64,000 nucleotides of DNA from Paraphysomonas bandaiensis (taxonomy: Eukaryota; Chrysophyceae): NCBI GenBank assembly GCA_965644295.1, contig CBFFRP010000199.1:1-64000 (forward strand), given 5' to 3'. Position 1 is the first letter of the stretch. Each line of letters opens with the position of its first letter. Of this stretch, positions 1 to 12,697 are shown one piece after another. A program made the translations under genes and the position numbers. The notes under the pieces are model-generated. The model made no database searches. It was not told the DNA's origin and was given only the letters and a program-made list of their open reading frames with translations.

Positions 1-605
1 ATTCAGAAGATGAAGCGGGATACGAATCGATGATATGGAAGAAGAGGTGAATCTAGCACAGAGCATGTCAGATGTTATTTATTTAGACAGCGGGTGCAAC
101 AAGATGATCCTCACTTCCAAAAACCACATGACCAACCTTCAGCGCGCTGATAGGCAGATGTCCACAGCGAACAAAAGGTAAACTGTCAATACACAGTGTT
201 GGCGATGTAGGAAGCTTTAAAAAGGTGTACTACGCACCTGAAGCAAGTAAGAACCTCGTAGATATGAAGAGCATCACAGATAGGGGTTGTGTTGTGACGT
301 TCGATAATGATGAAGTCGTCATTCGAAATAAGACTACGAACAAGACACTCATTAGACAGAGAAGTGTTAATGGATTATATCCAGTCTGACTCGAAGACTT
401 ACTTCAGCTTGGAGAAGAATCCTCAGCAGCACTTGAGGAGCAGGGGTTTGATGACCAGCGAATTCTATGGCACAAAAGACTTGGCCATGTCAACTATGAT
501 AAACTGACTGAGTCCGACCGCCGAGGCCTAGTTGATGGAATAAATCTGGACAAGAAATATTTCAGAAAAAAACACAAAAAAACGATATGCAAATGTAATA
601 CCTGC

Positions 606-1379
606 ATGCGATCGAAACTCACGAGAAAGAACTTCAGGACTCCACGCCAGTTGATGAACTTAGACAACAACCCAAAGGAGAGAGGGGTGCTCAGTGCAGA
701 TACGATGGAAGTCCTAAACACGCCATCGATGGAAGGCTACAAACATGTGTTACTATTCAAGCACAGTGATGCAAAACATGTATGGGCTTATGGGTTGAAA
801 AACAAGACTGGGAGTGAAGTGTTAAAGTGTATGAAGGACATGGTAGAGACCCAACTTGTCAAAGAAGGATTGCAACTACGACGATATCATGCAGATGGCG
901 CAGGAGAACTAGTAGGGCAACATGTCAGGCAGTACTTACGTGAAACCACCAGCACAAGGACTGTACAGGTTACTTGGACTCCACGTGACACACCCGAAAT
1001 GAATTCGCTATCGGAACGCACTAATCGTACAGTGAAGGAGATGGCCCTTGCTATATTGCTCGATAGTGGCATGCCATCAGTATTTTGGTTCAAAGCAGTC
1101 TTGCATGCTGTATATCTGATCAACAGGTTACCTACGAAGACAACGAAAGGATACATCTCACCTTTTGAGTATATTACTGGAACCGCACCAGATGTGAGTG
1201 ACTTGAAGATCTGGGGCTGCAAGGCATGGGCTATTGTGCCGAAGGAGCAGCGCCGCAAAGAGTGGAAAGAAAAGGGAAAACCTGGATACTATATGGGACA
1301 ATGTCAACAACCTGTTGGACACCAAATATATATTCCAGACCTGAATGCTATTATTGTTGCAGTCAATGCATTAGCTTGA
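606..1379 (+). pseudogene. Copia integrase core fragment
   Basis: This is the longest intact stretch of the decayed copia pol: about 257 codons carrying the rve-type integrase core. The acidic triad can be placed at ADTMEV, HADGAGEL and SERTNRTVK. The flanking LLDSGMP and FWFKAV segments are typical of copia integrases. The frame ends at a stop at 1377, before the RT region, whereas an intact copia element has one continuous pol frame. It is therefore a fragment of a broken gene. Transposition in trans cannot be judged because the 5' half is missing. Confidence 0.85.
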
Positions 1380-1849
1380 TGAGTCAATTCCAGAGCGTTC
1401 ACAGGAGTATTTCGACGAAATAGATAATCTACAAATCGACACCTCAGAAACAGCAGAGAGTGTAAATGACTATCAGTACCTGGTGGGCCTCAGACATCTT
1501 GATGGACACCTGTGTTATGTTACCACCAGGAGTGATAGGAGAGTAAAGAGGAGTCATTGTTGCATATAGGTGATTAGATATGAAAGGAAATACCACCGAG
1601 GAGCAACCCAATTCATATCAAAGATGTAGTAAAGATGACTCACTCTACAAAGTGTCAGACCGACAAGTTTAATAGTTTGCGAAATGAGTTGGATCAGACT
1701 TGTAATGACAGTGACAATGAACAGAGGACTCCTGACCGCTCAAATCGGGGCGCATCTTCAACAGGTGGGGCAGATCGAAATCCCAGAACTGAAAACGACC
1801 TCGGAAAACGGCACATTGTTAACGTTGGTGTCCTCGGCGATGTCTCATT

Positions 1850-3472
1850 TTGTTTCTTGATTCCTCCAACAGCACAATTAAAGAGCCACAGACGCTGGCA
1901 GAAGCAAAGAAGACTCCACAGAGAACATACTGGATTGAAGCTACCAGGAAGGAGGTGCACAAGCTTGAACGAAGGACATGCTGGAAGATTGTCCGAAGGC
2001 CGAAACACCGAAAAATCATAAAATCTAAATTGGTCTTTAAAGTAAAGCGCGACCATCTTGGAAAAATTAAGAAGTTCAAAGTTCGACTTGTGGCGAAAGG
2101 GTTTACTCAAGAACAAGGAGTCGACTATAATGAGACATTCCCTTCCCAGTAGCTAAAGGTGTATCATTTAGGCTAGCACTGGCACTGGCTCTGCGATACA
2201 ATCTGCAACTCCGTCAACTCGATGTAGAAACGGCATTTCCGTATGCAGATCTGGACGAAGACGTGTTTATGTCTCCACCTGCAGGAATAGATATTCCGCA
2301 CAAGGCTGTTGCTTGAAGATTCTGAAGAGTTTGTATGGCCTAAAAACAAGCACCGAAATTGGCATTCAATGCTGAAGGACAGTATAAAGGCGATGGGGTA
2401 TAAAAAACAATGTGTTCTTGACCCATGTTTATTTGTACTCAAGGGCATTGACGATAACCTACATATGATACTTGTGTATGTAGATGATATCATTGTGCTC
2501 AGCTCTGACAGCCGTCATATTGAAGAAGTCATCAGCGCCTTTAAGACTCAATATGCTCATGCAAGATATGGGGACCTTAAGCATTATTTAGGTCTTACCA
2601 TTGAGCGTCATAATGGCCAGATTAAGTTACATCAGTCTGCATATGCTAAAGATGTTGTGGCCAGATTCAATCACTTGTTGTCAGAAAAGAAGAGACGGTG
2701 CAAGGCAACCACCTCTACCACCTGGCCTAAAGTTGTCCAAGGATGCAAAAGAGGAAGAAACTCGAAAACAGAGAGAATACGTTGATGCATTTCCCTATCA
2801 ATCTGTTATTGGTGCCTTAATGTATTTGGCAGTGCATACTAGACCAGACATGGCATATACAGTAAATCTTCTCTCCCGGTTCACCACAAGACCCACGTAC
2901 GCTGCATGTCAAGCTGCTCTGCATACTTTATTGTATTTAGAAAATACAGTTGATCAAGGTATCATATTTCCTAATTTCACAGATGAAGACCCTCTATGTG
3001 TGTACTCTGATGCAGATTGGGCCGGAGATCTGGATACATGCAGATCCACTACAGGGTATATCGTATATCTGTGGGGTGCTCCAATTGCATGGCAGTCCAG
3101 ACTGCAGCCAACAGTGGCTACGTCGACTATGGAAGCTGAATATATAGCTGCATATGCTGCACCAGAGATTGTATGGATACGAGGGGTGATGACAGAGCTC
3201 GGAATTCGTGGATTTGAGCTCAGCAAGAATGCGTCTCCAACAATCTTGAATATGGACAGCAAGAGTGCGATTGATCTAGCTCAGAACCCGGTAAATCATA
3301 AACGTTCCAAGCATATTCGGATCAAGTATCATTGGATTCGAGAGCAAGTGGAGGCTGTATCGTCAGGCTGAATCATGTGCCAACGGCAGAGATGACAGCA
3401 GACGTGATGACTAAAGCCTTGGTCCGAGAAGCTGCAACTATCAGCATGTGCACACTATGGTATCGCACTAAG
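1850..3472 (+). pseudogene. Copia reverse transcriptase / RNase H region, frameshifted
   Basis: Copia RT begins near 1877 with the EAxxxP-YW-EAxxKE pattern, runs through KARLVAKGFTQ-like text, and stops near 2150. It resumes in another frame at about 2309 with YVDDIIVLS. RNase H then follows in a third frame (about 2765-3371), with CVYSDADWAGD, the TSTMEAEYIA segment and the HIRIKYHWIRE end. The last residues, up to a stop at 3472, lie in yet another frame. At least three frame changes separate parts that are contiguous in functional elements. Confidence 0.85.
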
Positions 3473-3475
3473 TAG

Positions 3476-4363
3476 ACTTGCTCATCACAGTATATTCTGA
3501 TATGTTCATTGAGTGAGTATTGAATCCACAACCAAACTCCTACGTGCGTACTTGAAGTTTGGTAAAGTCAATCGCTAGTAGTTATCCTGTATTCTATGTA
3601 GCAATGAAAACACAGAATATACATGACTACAGTATAGGAGTAGCTATTACGCGTATACAAAGAAACTGAAAATATAGTAGTGCTGTTAAAGATATGATTT
3701 GTAGAACAGAATGTTGATGTTGGTGAATGACGTGGTTCCTAACTCACAGGGCTACAACATCATAAGGCTGAAGAATAAGATGAAGTGATGTAGGTTGTAG
3801 TATGAAATGAGATGTAGATGGTAGTTATGATTAGATCAGAAGATACGAGTATTAAGGCCAGATATAGGGTTGGAGTGTACCGGAACTACCCGTACATACG
3901 GATGTAACGGACGGTCATGGTAACCCGTACAGTATTATGATGGTATACGTAGGTATTCTGTAGGATGATATAGGAGTAGATAGCAGGATGTTAAGGGATT
4001 TCTATATGATTATTTCTGGAAGTAGAAAACTAGCTATTTATGGCTGGGAAACCACTTCTAGAATTAACTATGGGGATATAGGTAGAAGGATATGGAGTTT
4101 TAGATATAATAGTGAAAGTTGATATTGTAGTTGTTGAAAGTTAAGAAGTAGCGAAGTAAAGAGTAAGAAGAGGAAGTTAAGTGAAGAGTGTTGTGAGAAG
4201 ACTATCCTACCCCACATCACCTGTGCACATGGACAGGGATGATAAGACCAGCAATGTTAGTCATGATAGCGAGGCTCAATCACCCGTAGTCGTTACACCA
4301 ACGATATCTTCCATAGCCAAAATTACAGTTTTACTACGTCAAACTATTAATTCAAACGATGGA
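3476..4363. other. Non-coding stretch after the copia pol, probably including its 3' LTR
   Basis: No convincing gene is visible. A copia 3' LTR should start soon after the RNase H stop, but without the 5' LTR its ends cannot be fixed. From about 3660 to 4200 the + strand is strikingly poor in C and rich in A and G. A 98-codon + frame at 4181-4477 overlaps the 3' end of the carboxylase gene and looks like a shadow. Confidence 0.5.
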
Positions 4364-7300
4364 CTACTTCGCAGCAAGAAACGAATTCACTACTTTTTCT
4401 CTCTCATCCTCCGACATAAGGTTCAGAGCTTGGGCTACCAGCGCACCAAACCCAGGTCCGTCAGGCTGTTCTGTTGAAAATTTCAGCATATCGTTGAGTT
4501 GTTTCCCAAGCTTGCGTGAATGAACAGTATTCGTCAACTCTGCCAGTTTCTGCCGTAGATAACTGGTGTTCTCTTGTAGCCAGCCCATAGCCTTCCGATC
4601 ACAATTCCATATTTCTTTACCCGCCTCTTCTTGCTCCAAGTACCACCCTTTCAAAATGTCGACAGCGGCAGAACGAGTCTTGATTTCATTATCAATATCC
4701 ATTATTGTTCTTGCAACGTCAAATTCAGCCAACCTCCGGCGCAGTCTCCAGAAGAAAAATTTCCGCGACTGAGCCCAGGTTACTTGCTTCCTGATAACCC
4801 CTTTTGCCCTCATACGCCCCGGAGTATCGTGTAAGTCAGCGAAGTGCACTGCGATTTGTCTGAATACGCCAATTACAAGCTTCTCGCGAACTTCAATCTT
4901 CTTGGCGATCTCTTTCCGTCCAATGTCATCTGTGCATTCGTCCATATCTCTCTTTAGATGAACTAGAACAGGGTCTAGGCGGCTAGCGGTCGCACGAATT
5001 TCTCTGTCGCGGAACTTAATACTTGCGGCACCAGCAGCCTCCAAGACACCTCCACGAGCGTCCTCTGCGGCATAAAACTCCATCACATCTGCGTTGATAG
5101 TATGATCAACCACCACCCATGCCCCTCCACGCAACTCAGCGTGAGGTGGGATATACACAAACAACGGCTGATTGTAGGCCACAAAGGCATCTACAATCAT
5201 GCTTCCAAACTTCAATACCTCGTCAAACATATCCCTCTGCCCACCAGAAAACCCGCGCCAATTCGCAAAAATTATGCATGGCAACTTCTCGCGATTAAAA
5301 TCTCTCAGTGCCTGTATATAACTTAAACAGGTAGTACACCTTGCTACCAGATCTTTCACATACCTGAGCTGTCTTGTAGGCGGAGTCTGGAAACCACACT
5401 CCTCCTGCTTGTTGCATGATTTTTTCCTGTGACGTGCTGTCTGCCGGGTCGGCAGGAATAAATGCTTCGGAAGTTCTATTTTCCGTGATGATGACACCCA
5501 TAGGAATGCCTCCAAGACGAGCTCGGCCAACTACAACTGTTTTAGCCCAACCCTCCAGCACTTCTACAAAACTATCGCGATCAAAGAATCCGGACTCCCA
5601 CACTTCAGCACCATTCTCAACGGATGTGCAGCCAGATATAAGGTGGCGTGGATCATATGTCTGCCCTTTCTTTGGGCAAAATGCTACCGGGCGATCGACG
5701 ACATCCACTCCAGTTATATCTTGGACTGGAAGGTGTGACTTGTTTGAAGACGGTACAAAGGATATCCAATTGAGGGCTTTCTTGATGGAATCCATGTGTG
5801 TCTCGGCTAACAAGTGTGTGACGCCGTTAGGAAACATAATCATAGGTCCACCTGCAAATATATTACAAATTACAACAGATATTAGTTTCTTCGTACCCAA
5901 TTGATCATTTGTAGTGTATATCTCTCTTCCCATTAATTTGTTAAGGGCTTGATATCCAGTTAAAATTATAGGACTCATCCGGGTCTTCTGAATAGTCCGC
6001 TGTCCAAGACGAACTAAATACGCTCCAATACCCACAGTTCGTCCAACAACCAGAGTGAGCGTAAATATCTTGTCATAGGCTTTCGAGGTCTCCCCCGCAA
6101 TTAATCCAGATCCCATAAGATTTTCCACTCCAAGGTCCGCTTCCTCACCAATGATATCAGATATAACGTAACGCTCGTCGCCATGAGGTCCCGTGATAAG
6201 GTTGCATATTACGGGCAAGGAATTGATATCACCATTTACTTCAGCCAAAAACTCGTCATATACTCTCTTGGTGAGATACAAATATTGAAACCCTTTAGAG
6301 GGATCCGACTCGTCTGTCCAGCATACTTCAAATTTCTCTTTCAAGCTTTGTGCCATGCCGATACGTGCACCAGAGTTCGCTGCAAGATATAGGCGAGGAA
6401 TCTCCATTGAACGGGCATACTCTGATGCCTTAAAAAAAAAGAAGTCCTCCTTTGTGCCGAAACTTCCAGCCTTGTGGGTGATGTCATTAGCAATGACCAC
6501 AAGCTGTCTTCCTTGTCTGCACTCAGGAGTCTTGATTGTCAATAGCCAAGCCACCATACCCATATCGTTGAGACCCGGTTCTCGAGTGCAGGGAACGATA
6601 ACTGCATCTTGGGAATTTAACGAGGTCCATCCCTGTTGTAAAGGAGTCTTGCCATCTCCACTGCACAATACAAGTTCTTGACAGCTGAAAATGCTCTCGG
6701 GCATACTATCCTTATTCACGGAAGGACGGGCGCGGAAAAAAGAATCCCACTGGTCCTTCACCCCCTGCTCAAACAACTCTGGCCAGTCATACACATATAA
6801 CGTATCGGATGATGCCAATGCCTCCGCGCGCTGAGATTCAAACTTTCGAGTCACTGGGTAGGGGGTGTTTGTGGGAAGTCCATCCCACTCTCCAGCGGAG
6901 GAATTTAAGCTCCTGAATACAGGAACTTGACCAACGAGCTCTTCGTAATACTGCTCAACCTTGACTACAAACCCAGTGGGGTTGGTAACATTCAGCCTGA
7001 TAAACATGGGGTCCGCGTCGCTATGAAGGCGACAGGTGAGCTTGAGCTCCACTGTCGAAACTGCCAGCTTGACCATTTTCTCCGAGTATTTCGTACAAAT
7101 CTTACGCATCTTATTTTCATAGAAGCGAGGCTGAATTACCATATCCGGAGCTACGATATTGAGGAATATGTGATTACAGGAGCTGTTGGGACGCCGAGTT
7201 CTCCCTGTTTCGCTGCTATCTCTCCCCATCGCAAGGGCAATAGAGTCCAATGCCTCCACAAAGAGAGACTCTGCTTCACTGCTTTTTACATCCACTGTAA

Positions 7301-10300
7301 AACTCACTAACCTGGCAAAGTAACACACAGGGCCCTTTTCTCCAATAGGAATAGCGCGATACAACTGCACATTCCCTGATGATGTTTGTAAGCCTTCTTC
7401 CAAGGATATCGTAAAATTGGCCAGTCGAGGCAGATCCAAGTGAAACGCATGAGGTGCTTCAATATAGCGGTACAAGACATCCTCTTGAAAGTCAGTCCTG
7501 GATCGGAAGGTAAAAATGGACATGCTGTTGTTTTCCGTAGGGTCAACACGTGACATGTGGGCATGTTGGTGCTCCGGCTCAGTCTGACCCATGAGCACAG
7601 TCACGCGCCGAATACCTCGTTCCCGCAGATCTGACTTGATCGTGCCCAGGTAATTCGATATAAAAGCGGATGCGTCATTGTCTGATGAAAATTTTCCGTT
7701 CATCACGCATGCATGTACAGCATTCACAGGACTTTTCTTCAACGGAGTAATAGCATGACTCTGGGGGATCTTCTGCAACAGAAGCGGGAACAAGTTTATA
7801 AATTCTTCTGGAGAGGAGAATGTGGCAAACGCACCGAACCGTGTGGATTGCATCACTTCCACAGCAGAAGATGTCTCACTCTCTGCTTCAGAGTCAGATA
7901 CCATGTTGGTATAAGAGTCTCTTTGTGACAGCTCAGCGAGCTGGCTATAATTGTAGCGAGGAGACTCTCCACCCCCATTGATGGACACACTGGAAGCAAC
8001 TGCTCCAAAACTGCGGGTTCGAAATTCAAAAGTAACCCATGGACTTTGAGTGACAACATCGTCTGTCAGCGAATTCCCAGCACCAAAATTCGACATATCA
8101 TGAGTCTTCTGGTATATCTTTCTGAGATAGAGTTCTATGTAAGCGATCTGATACTCAAAATCTTCTTGCATGGACTCAACAAACAAGTCCCGAATGGACA
8201 TATTTCCTTCAACGAACTTCTTCATTGTATTAACACGGTCTCCACACCCAACAGGGTCGCCAGTGCTGAGCGCTTCTACAAGGGCCTCATGAAGGCGAGT
8301 CCTGCGCTGATCGAGTGTAAGAGTATTCTGCTTCATTAACGCTAAGTTTGCAGCAAACGAAGTGCGACTGTATACAGACTGTCTAAGTTGACTCAATTCC
8401 GTCAGTTTGACCTTGAGGTTCCTAGTATTGATTTCATGTACAAGAGGAATGCCAGGTGGAAATTTCGGTCGCTGATTCGCCACAGCAGTTGGAATAGTAA
8501 CAACAATTTCGATCACCTTGCGCATTAGCAGGTTTTTATTTTCTAGGTTCACATGAGATGAGCACAGCTCCCACACAACACTGGTATCGTTCGCATGCTC
8601 CTTACGGAGGCGGTTTACTACATCCGTATAGGACATGTTGTCGAACAGATTTTCGACTTGTAAAAACTTCTCCATGAAACGAATCAGCATGACAAGGAGC
8701 TGTACCTCAGGAGAATGGAAGTTCAGTTCACATATTTCCCAAACCGCCGCCATTTGAGCCATAAACGCACCACGTGCTGCTGCAGGGGTCTGTTGCACAA
8801 CTTCCCAAATAGCGGTGATAATCTTTGCAGAGGGGAATTTGACAACATTCGATGTCGCTGATGTATCCTCCCGGGAGCATTCGTCGATGTACTCTTCATT
8901 CAATGCAGTAATGCGATCAAATAGAGCACTATCTATTCTTCCTCCCAGAACAGACATCGCTTCCCTCAACCAGTAGGCTGGTAGTAGTCGGTTCATTAAG
9001 GACTTCATGCAGATATCCAGAGAGTTATCCATATCCAACTCGCTAAGTGGAAATCCATCAAGTACTTTTTCCAGTTGACCTCTTGCTCGCTTGAGTGCCA
9101 AGTGTGGCAATAACACAGATTCATCCTGCAGTGACTCACTCGTATCATAACCGACCAAATCACCAGAAAATTCCTGTGATTTCACAACAAGTTCTGGGTG
9201 GTCCAAGTCAATAGTAGCAATGATATCACCGGGAGAAATAACTGCTCCTTCACTGAGTTGAAAGTGGACAAAACCAGATTCATCGGCTCTTAAGGGCATA
9301 TACATCTTCATCACCTCGATCTCGACAAAAGCATCTCCAGCATTTACGTGAGCCCCATCCGGAACTAAAAGACGAGCAATCTTTCCAGCAACGGTGGCTT
9401 TTAAATTTGTCGGGTCATACTCCGGAGTAAAAATGCAGGTGTACCCATCCAATATGATTCTTAACGACCCACTCCCCTCACTCTGTGTATATACCAATCT
9501 ACTCTGCCCTCGTACATTTAGAAGGTACCCACCATCAGACAATTGCCGCACGCTCACTTCTTCAGACTTGGAACCGCTACTGATAATGACACTTGTGGGC
9601 CCACTGCGACTGCATCCTACTCTGTATTTGACATTATCGTATATGAGTTCAATGTTTTCACTCTTGACAATAGCGTCCTTTGGTGGCACCTGCCCGACCC
9701 GAAGGTTATCTAGAAATCCGTTTCGTGAATCCTCAAAATGTTTGAACCCTAATACCGCTGCACCACAGATGGCTATCAAAGTACAAGGAGGGGCATTCTT
9801 AAATTCCAACGTCTTCAACTCCTTCTGGTGGGCAATTCGTTGGTCCAGCCATTCCGTTGATATGCGATTCTTAACATAATCATCTGATTCCATCATCCTA
9901 ATAATGTATTCGACTGTTGTGCGCAGGTCGCCTCTGATTTCAAGCTCCTTAAGAGCTACTACCATTGCACGCCGGGCTGCTTCGCGGTTTTTCCCATGGG
10001 CAAAAATATGACCGAACTGGGAGTCAGAGAATTCGTGTATAAGTCCGCTGTTATTCACAGAAAAGTAGCCCCAGACGTCGATTGCTGAGCGGAACTGAAG
10101 GTCTGTAATTTTTCCAGATGTCGGCTGGAAAGATGCATCTGGGTTTTCAGCTGTAATACGGACTGCTATGCAGTACCCAACTTCAGGGACACGTTCAGAT
10201 ACTTCAAAATCAATTGTATCTCTGCCGCGGACAGGACGACCATAAATTTTGCGGATATCTCCAATGCGATGCAGGGGCAGACCCATCGCCACCTGTAACT

Positions 10301-11772
10301 GACATGCTGGTAGATTGATATCCAATATGTTTTCGGTTACAGGATGCTCCACCTGATTCATTAGCGGGTTACAGTATGGAAAACTAGGAGCGATAGATAT
10401 ACCTGTAAGCGTGGATTAAGTTCCAGAAAGGAGTACTCGTGTGTGTCCTCGTGGAACAAGAACTCCAGAGTACCTGCGCTCTCATAACCCACCTATTCTC
10501 ACGTGTCAAGTAATACACTGAATTATATCGTATTTTACACTCACCGCCTTTGCAAGAGCAATTGCAGACTGCTCCATCTGTTTGAACACCGTCGGAGGAG
10601 CGGCCAAAGGGGGACCCTCTTCAATGATCTTTTGGTGCCGCCGCTGCACCGAACAGTCCCTCCCACTGAGAGCAATTACTTGCCCATGCTTGTCCGCTAT
10701 CAGTTGAACCTCCAGGTGCCGAGAATTGGACGCCAGTTTCATAATAAATATTGGGGAACCTGGGACCTCCCCTTGTACTTGCCGGAATGCATTTTCGACA
10801 TCCTCCAGACACGACACCTGAATCACAACATAAGGCTAGTAGAAGTACAACAAAAACGACTGGTACCCGTCTAATTCCCTTTCCACCACCTCCTTCACTG
10901 GCTTTGATCATCACCGGAAAGCCAATCGCAGCCGCGCTAGCAGAAGCTTGTTCAGCAGTCTTCACATTAGCCTTATCATAAACCTCAGGTGAGAGTCCCT
11001 CAGTAGCGTAGTCCACCTTGATATTCCCTCCATTCCAAGCAATTGTAGGGACACCTGCAGATTGCGCAATTATAGTCGATCCAATCTTATCTCCCAGTGC
11101 ATGCATAGGGGCAGCTGGAGGTCCAACAAATACGATCTACCAGGTAATGTAAGGCAACAAATGGTGAGTTACATTCAGTGCTCCAAACCTTCCTCTTACA
11201 CGCAGCAAGTGAAGTCGGAAAGCTTGGCTTCTCACTCGCATGACCCCAAAGGGGCATAACAGCATCAACACCAAGGCGCTCAGCGATTTCGCATATCAAG
11301 TTTACATTGGCATAATTATTGTTGTTGCTTCCACCTGGTACATTGACGACTTCATCTGCCATTCTAACAAACTCTGCATTCGCTTTGAGGTCATCAGGTG
11401 TGCACATTGCAACAAATTTAATCTGCAAACAACCATTACATGCGTATCCCATCAGATGCCATGACATACCATCCTCTCATTGCCAAATGTTTGATATGCC
11501 CACTTTCTAATCGATCTAATTGCCTTCACAGCACCTATTCCTGTAATACAATCATATTAAATTGATTAGAATGCATTATAAATCAACTTACCATTATTTG
11601 CTATGAGTACTTTAGTGATAACATGATCACCGCCAGACCAGGATACGAAATCCTCTACCGAGCTAAAGAACTCTTGCTCATACATGCTAGATGATACTGA
11701 CAGGGAACACGGGTCAGAATAATCTAACGGTATTAGTGATGTGATTATTGGATAGGACAGTAAATTCTGCAT
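4364..11772 (-). CDS. ACC1: Acetyl-CoA carboxylase (eukaryotic multidomain type)
   Basis: Catalyses the ATP- and biotin-dependent carboxylation of acetyl-CoA to malonyl-CoA, the committed step of fatty-acid synthesis. I reconstruct eight exons: 11772-11592, 11540-11470, 11422-11189, 11136-10867, 10817-10545, 10492-10403, 10352-5364 and 5311-4364. The seven introns are 47-52 bp. The total is 7,056 nt, or 2,351 aa, normal for homomeric ACC. N-terminal landmarks are [17 protein letters not shown] (about residue 250) and the [12 protein letters not shown] segment (about 366-377), all of biotin carboxylase. The biotin motif EVMKM puts biotinyl-Lys near residue 722. The carboxyltransferase region contains SGARIGMAQ and, across the last intron, the [13 protein letters not shown] segment. 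A start within exon 1 at MYEQEF is an alternative. One intron uses a GTTTGG donor (11188-11137). An MNQ at 10361 is intron sequence, not a start. Confidence 0.96.
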
Positions 11773-11946
11773 ATAACAAATTCAGCGGATCAACATGCCA
11801 GACTATGTATGTATGTATGTATGTATGTATGTATGTATGTATGTATGTATGTATGTATGTATGTATGTATGTATGTATGCATGTATGTATGTATGTATGT
11901 ATGTATGTATGTATGTATGTATGTATGTATGTATGTATGTATGTAT
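11773..11946. promoter_or_regulatory. Upstream region of the carboxylase gene, occupied by microsatellite
   Basis: Only 174 bp separate the carboxylase ATG (minus strand) from the 5' LTR of the Ty3/gypsy element, and 143 bp of that is (ATGT)n. The core promoter must lie in this repeat, in the LTR, or further out beyond the insertion. No TATA box or other motif can be assigned with confidence. Confidence 0.4.
11804..11946. repeat. (ATGT)n microsatellite, left part
   Basis: Near-perfect ATGT repeat with one ATGC variant at about 11877-11880. It abuts the first base of the 5' LTR and resumes immediately after the 3' LTR. It encodes spurious MYVC and HTYI reading frames that are not genes. Confidence 0.97.
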
Positions 11947-12153
11947 TGTGGCATGAAACCCCTGCCTTTTGGGAAAACCTTGGGTTTTTAGATTTGCGAT
12001 CACTCTCCTTCAGGGATTGCTTTGGGCACGTCCCTTCAGGATCGTGATATTGTGATAGGCAGTTGCTTCATGCCAGTCTATACATACATGATTCTTATAT
12101 GCATAATAACCATATATTCCTAGTCTACATTCTCTTGGTGTCTGTCAGCTACA
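11947..12153 (+). repeat. 5' LTR of Ty3/gypsy element
   Basis: 207 bp, TG...CA ends, matching 15562-15768 at all but one site (T in CCCCTGCC here, A in the other copy). It carries TGGCATGAA near its start and TTCATGCCA about 110 bp later, a complementary pair that could form a stem. Confidence 0.96.
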
Positions 12154-12206
12154 ATATCGATATTTAGTCATACTGATGTCTAAAAGAGTTAGGAAATGAA
12201 AACGCG

Positions 12207-12612
12207 TTTTAGAACAAGAGTGTGAGGGGGTTCCTGAGGAACCGAGACCCTCCAGTGTGATGGAAGGGAAGGAGGCAGGGGCCTCCGACCGAGAACTTCC
12301 AAAGAGTGTTTTAGATTATGAGAGTGAGGGGGCTTTTGAGGAGCCGATAACCTCCAGTTCAACGGAAGGGAAGGAGGCAGGGGCCTCCGACCGAGAACTT
12401 CCAAAGAGTGTTTTAGATTATGAGAGTGAGGGGGCTTTTGAGGAGCCGATAACCTCCAGTTCAACGGAAGGGAAGGAGGCAGGGGCCTCCGACCGAGAAC
12501 TTCCAAAGAGTGTTTTAGATTATGAGAGTGAGGGGGCTCTTGAGGGGCCGATAACCTCCAGTTCAACGGAAGGGAAGGAGGCAGGGGCCTCCGACCGAGA
12601 ACTTCCAAAGAG
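12207..12612 (+). repeat. 102-bp tandem repeat (34-aa unit) in the Ty3/gypsy gag region
   Basis: Four near-identical units start at 12268, 12370, 12472 and 12574 (GAAGGAGGCAGG), with a diverged fifth copy upstream from about 12207. The 102-bp period preserves the frame and encodes an acidic 34-residue unit containing EAGASDRELPKS and DYESEGAFEEP. It occupies the place of gag, and no CCHC knuckle is visible. Confidence 0.93.
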
Positions 12613-12676
12613 TGGTTCGTATGGAAAATACTCCAAAGGTGAGTTCTGCGAATTATACTCGGATGTCATGGGTTGA
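12257..12676 (+). pseudogene. Gag-position repeat ORF of the Ty3/gypsy element
   Basis: An open frame of about 139 codons built almost entirely of the 34-aa repeat and ending at a stop near 12674. It shows no recognisable capsid or nucleocapsid motif. By position it should be the gag remnant or the N-terminal part of a gag-pol protein. The next frame (protease) begins immediately downstream at about 12698. Whether the repeat frame is expressed is unknown. Confidence 0.5.
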
Positions 12677-12697
12677 AATGAGCAGGGTGGGAAAAGG

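Larger units (their letters stand above)
1..3475 (+). mobile_element. Ty1/copia LTR retrotransposon, degenerate, truncated by left window edge
   Basis: The pol domains follow copia order (protease, integrase, RT, RNase H) but are spread over several frames. An aspartic-protease-like LDSGC motif lies near 84-98. A GAG-pre-integrase segment with WHKRLGH and a CxxC pair spans about 470-612. The integrase core (606-1379) shows the D, D and E positions, including HADG and SERTNR. Reverse transcriptase spans about 1870-2690 with YVDD near 2477. Copia RNase H follows (about 2990-3470), with YSDADWAGD and the TSTMEAEY motif. In-frame stops and frame changes, for example near 386, 1377, 2150 and 3370, mean this copy cannot encode a working polyprotein. 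The 5' LTR and gag lie outside the window, so the LTR cannot be defined by comparison. The copia assignment rests on integrase preceding RT. Confidence 0.93.

Noticed and set aside
10353-10361. ATG at 10361 as the start of a 1,688-aa carboxylase
   Set aside because: The codons MNQ are the last bases of a 50-bp intron. Upstream exons encode the rest of biotin carboxylase, including LELNPRLQ immediately before VEHP.
11804-12003. MYVC/HTYI reading frames in (ATGT)n and (ATAC)n tracts (also 15735-16233 and 22474-22871)
   Set aside because: They are translations of a perfect tetranucleotide repeat in all frames, with no coding signal.
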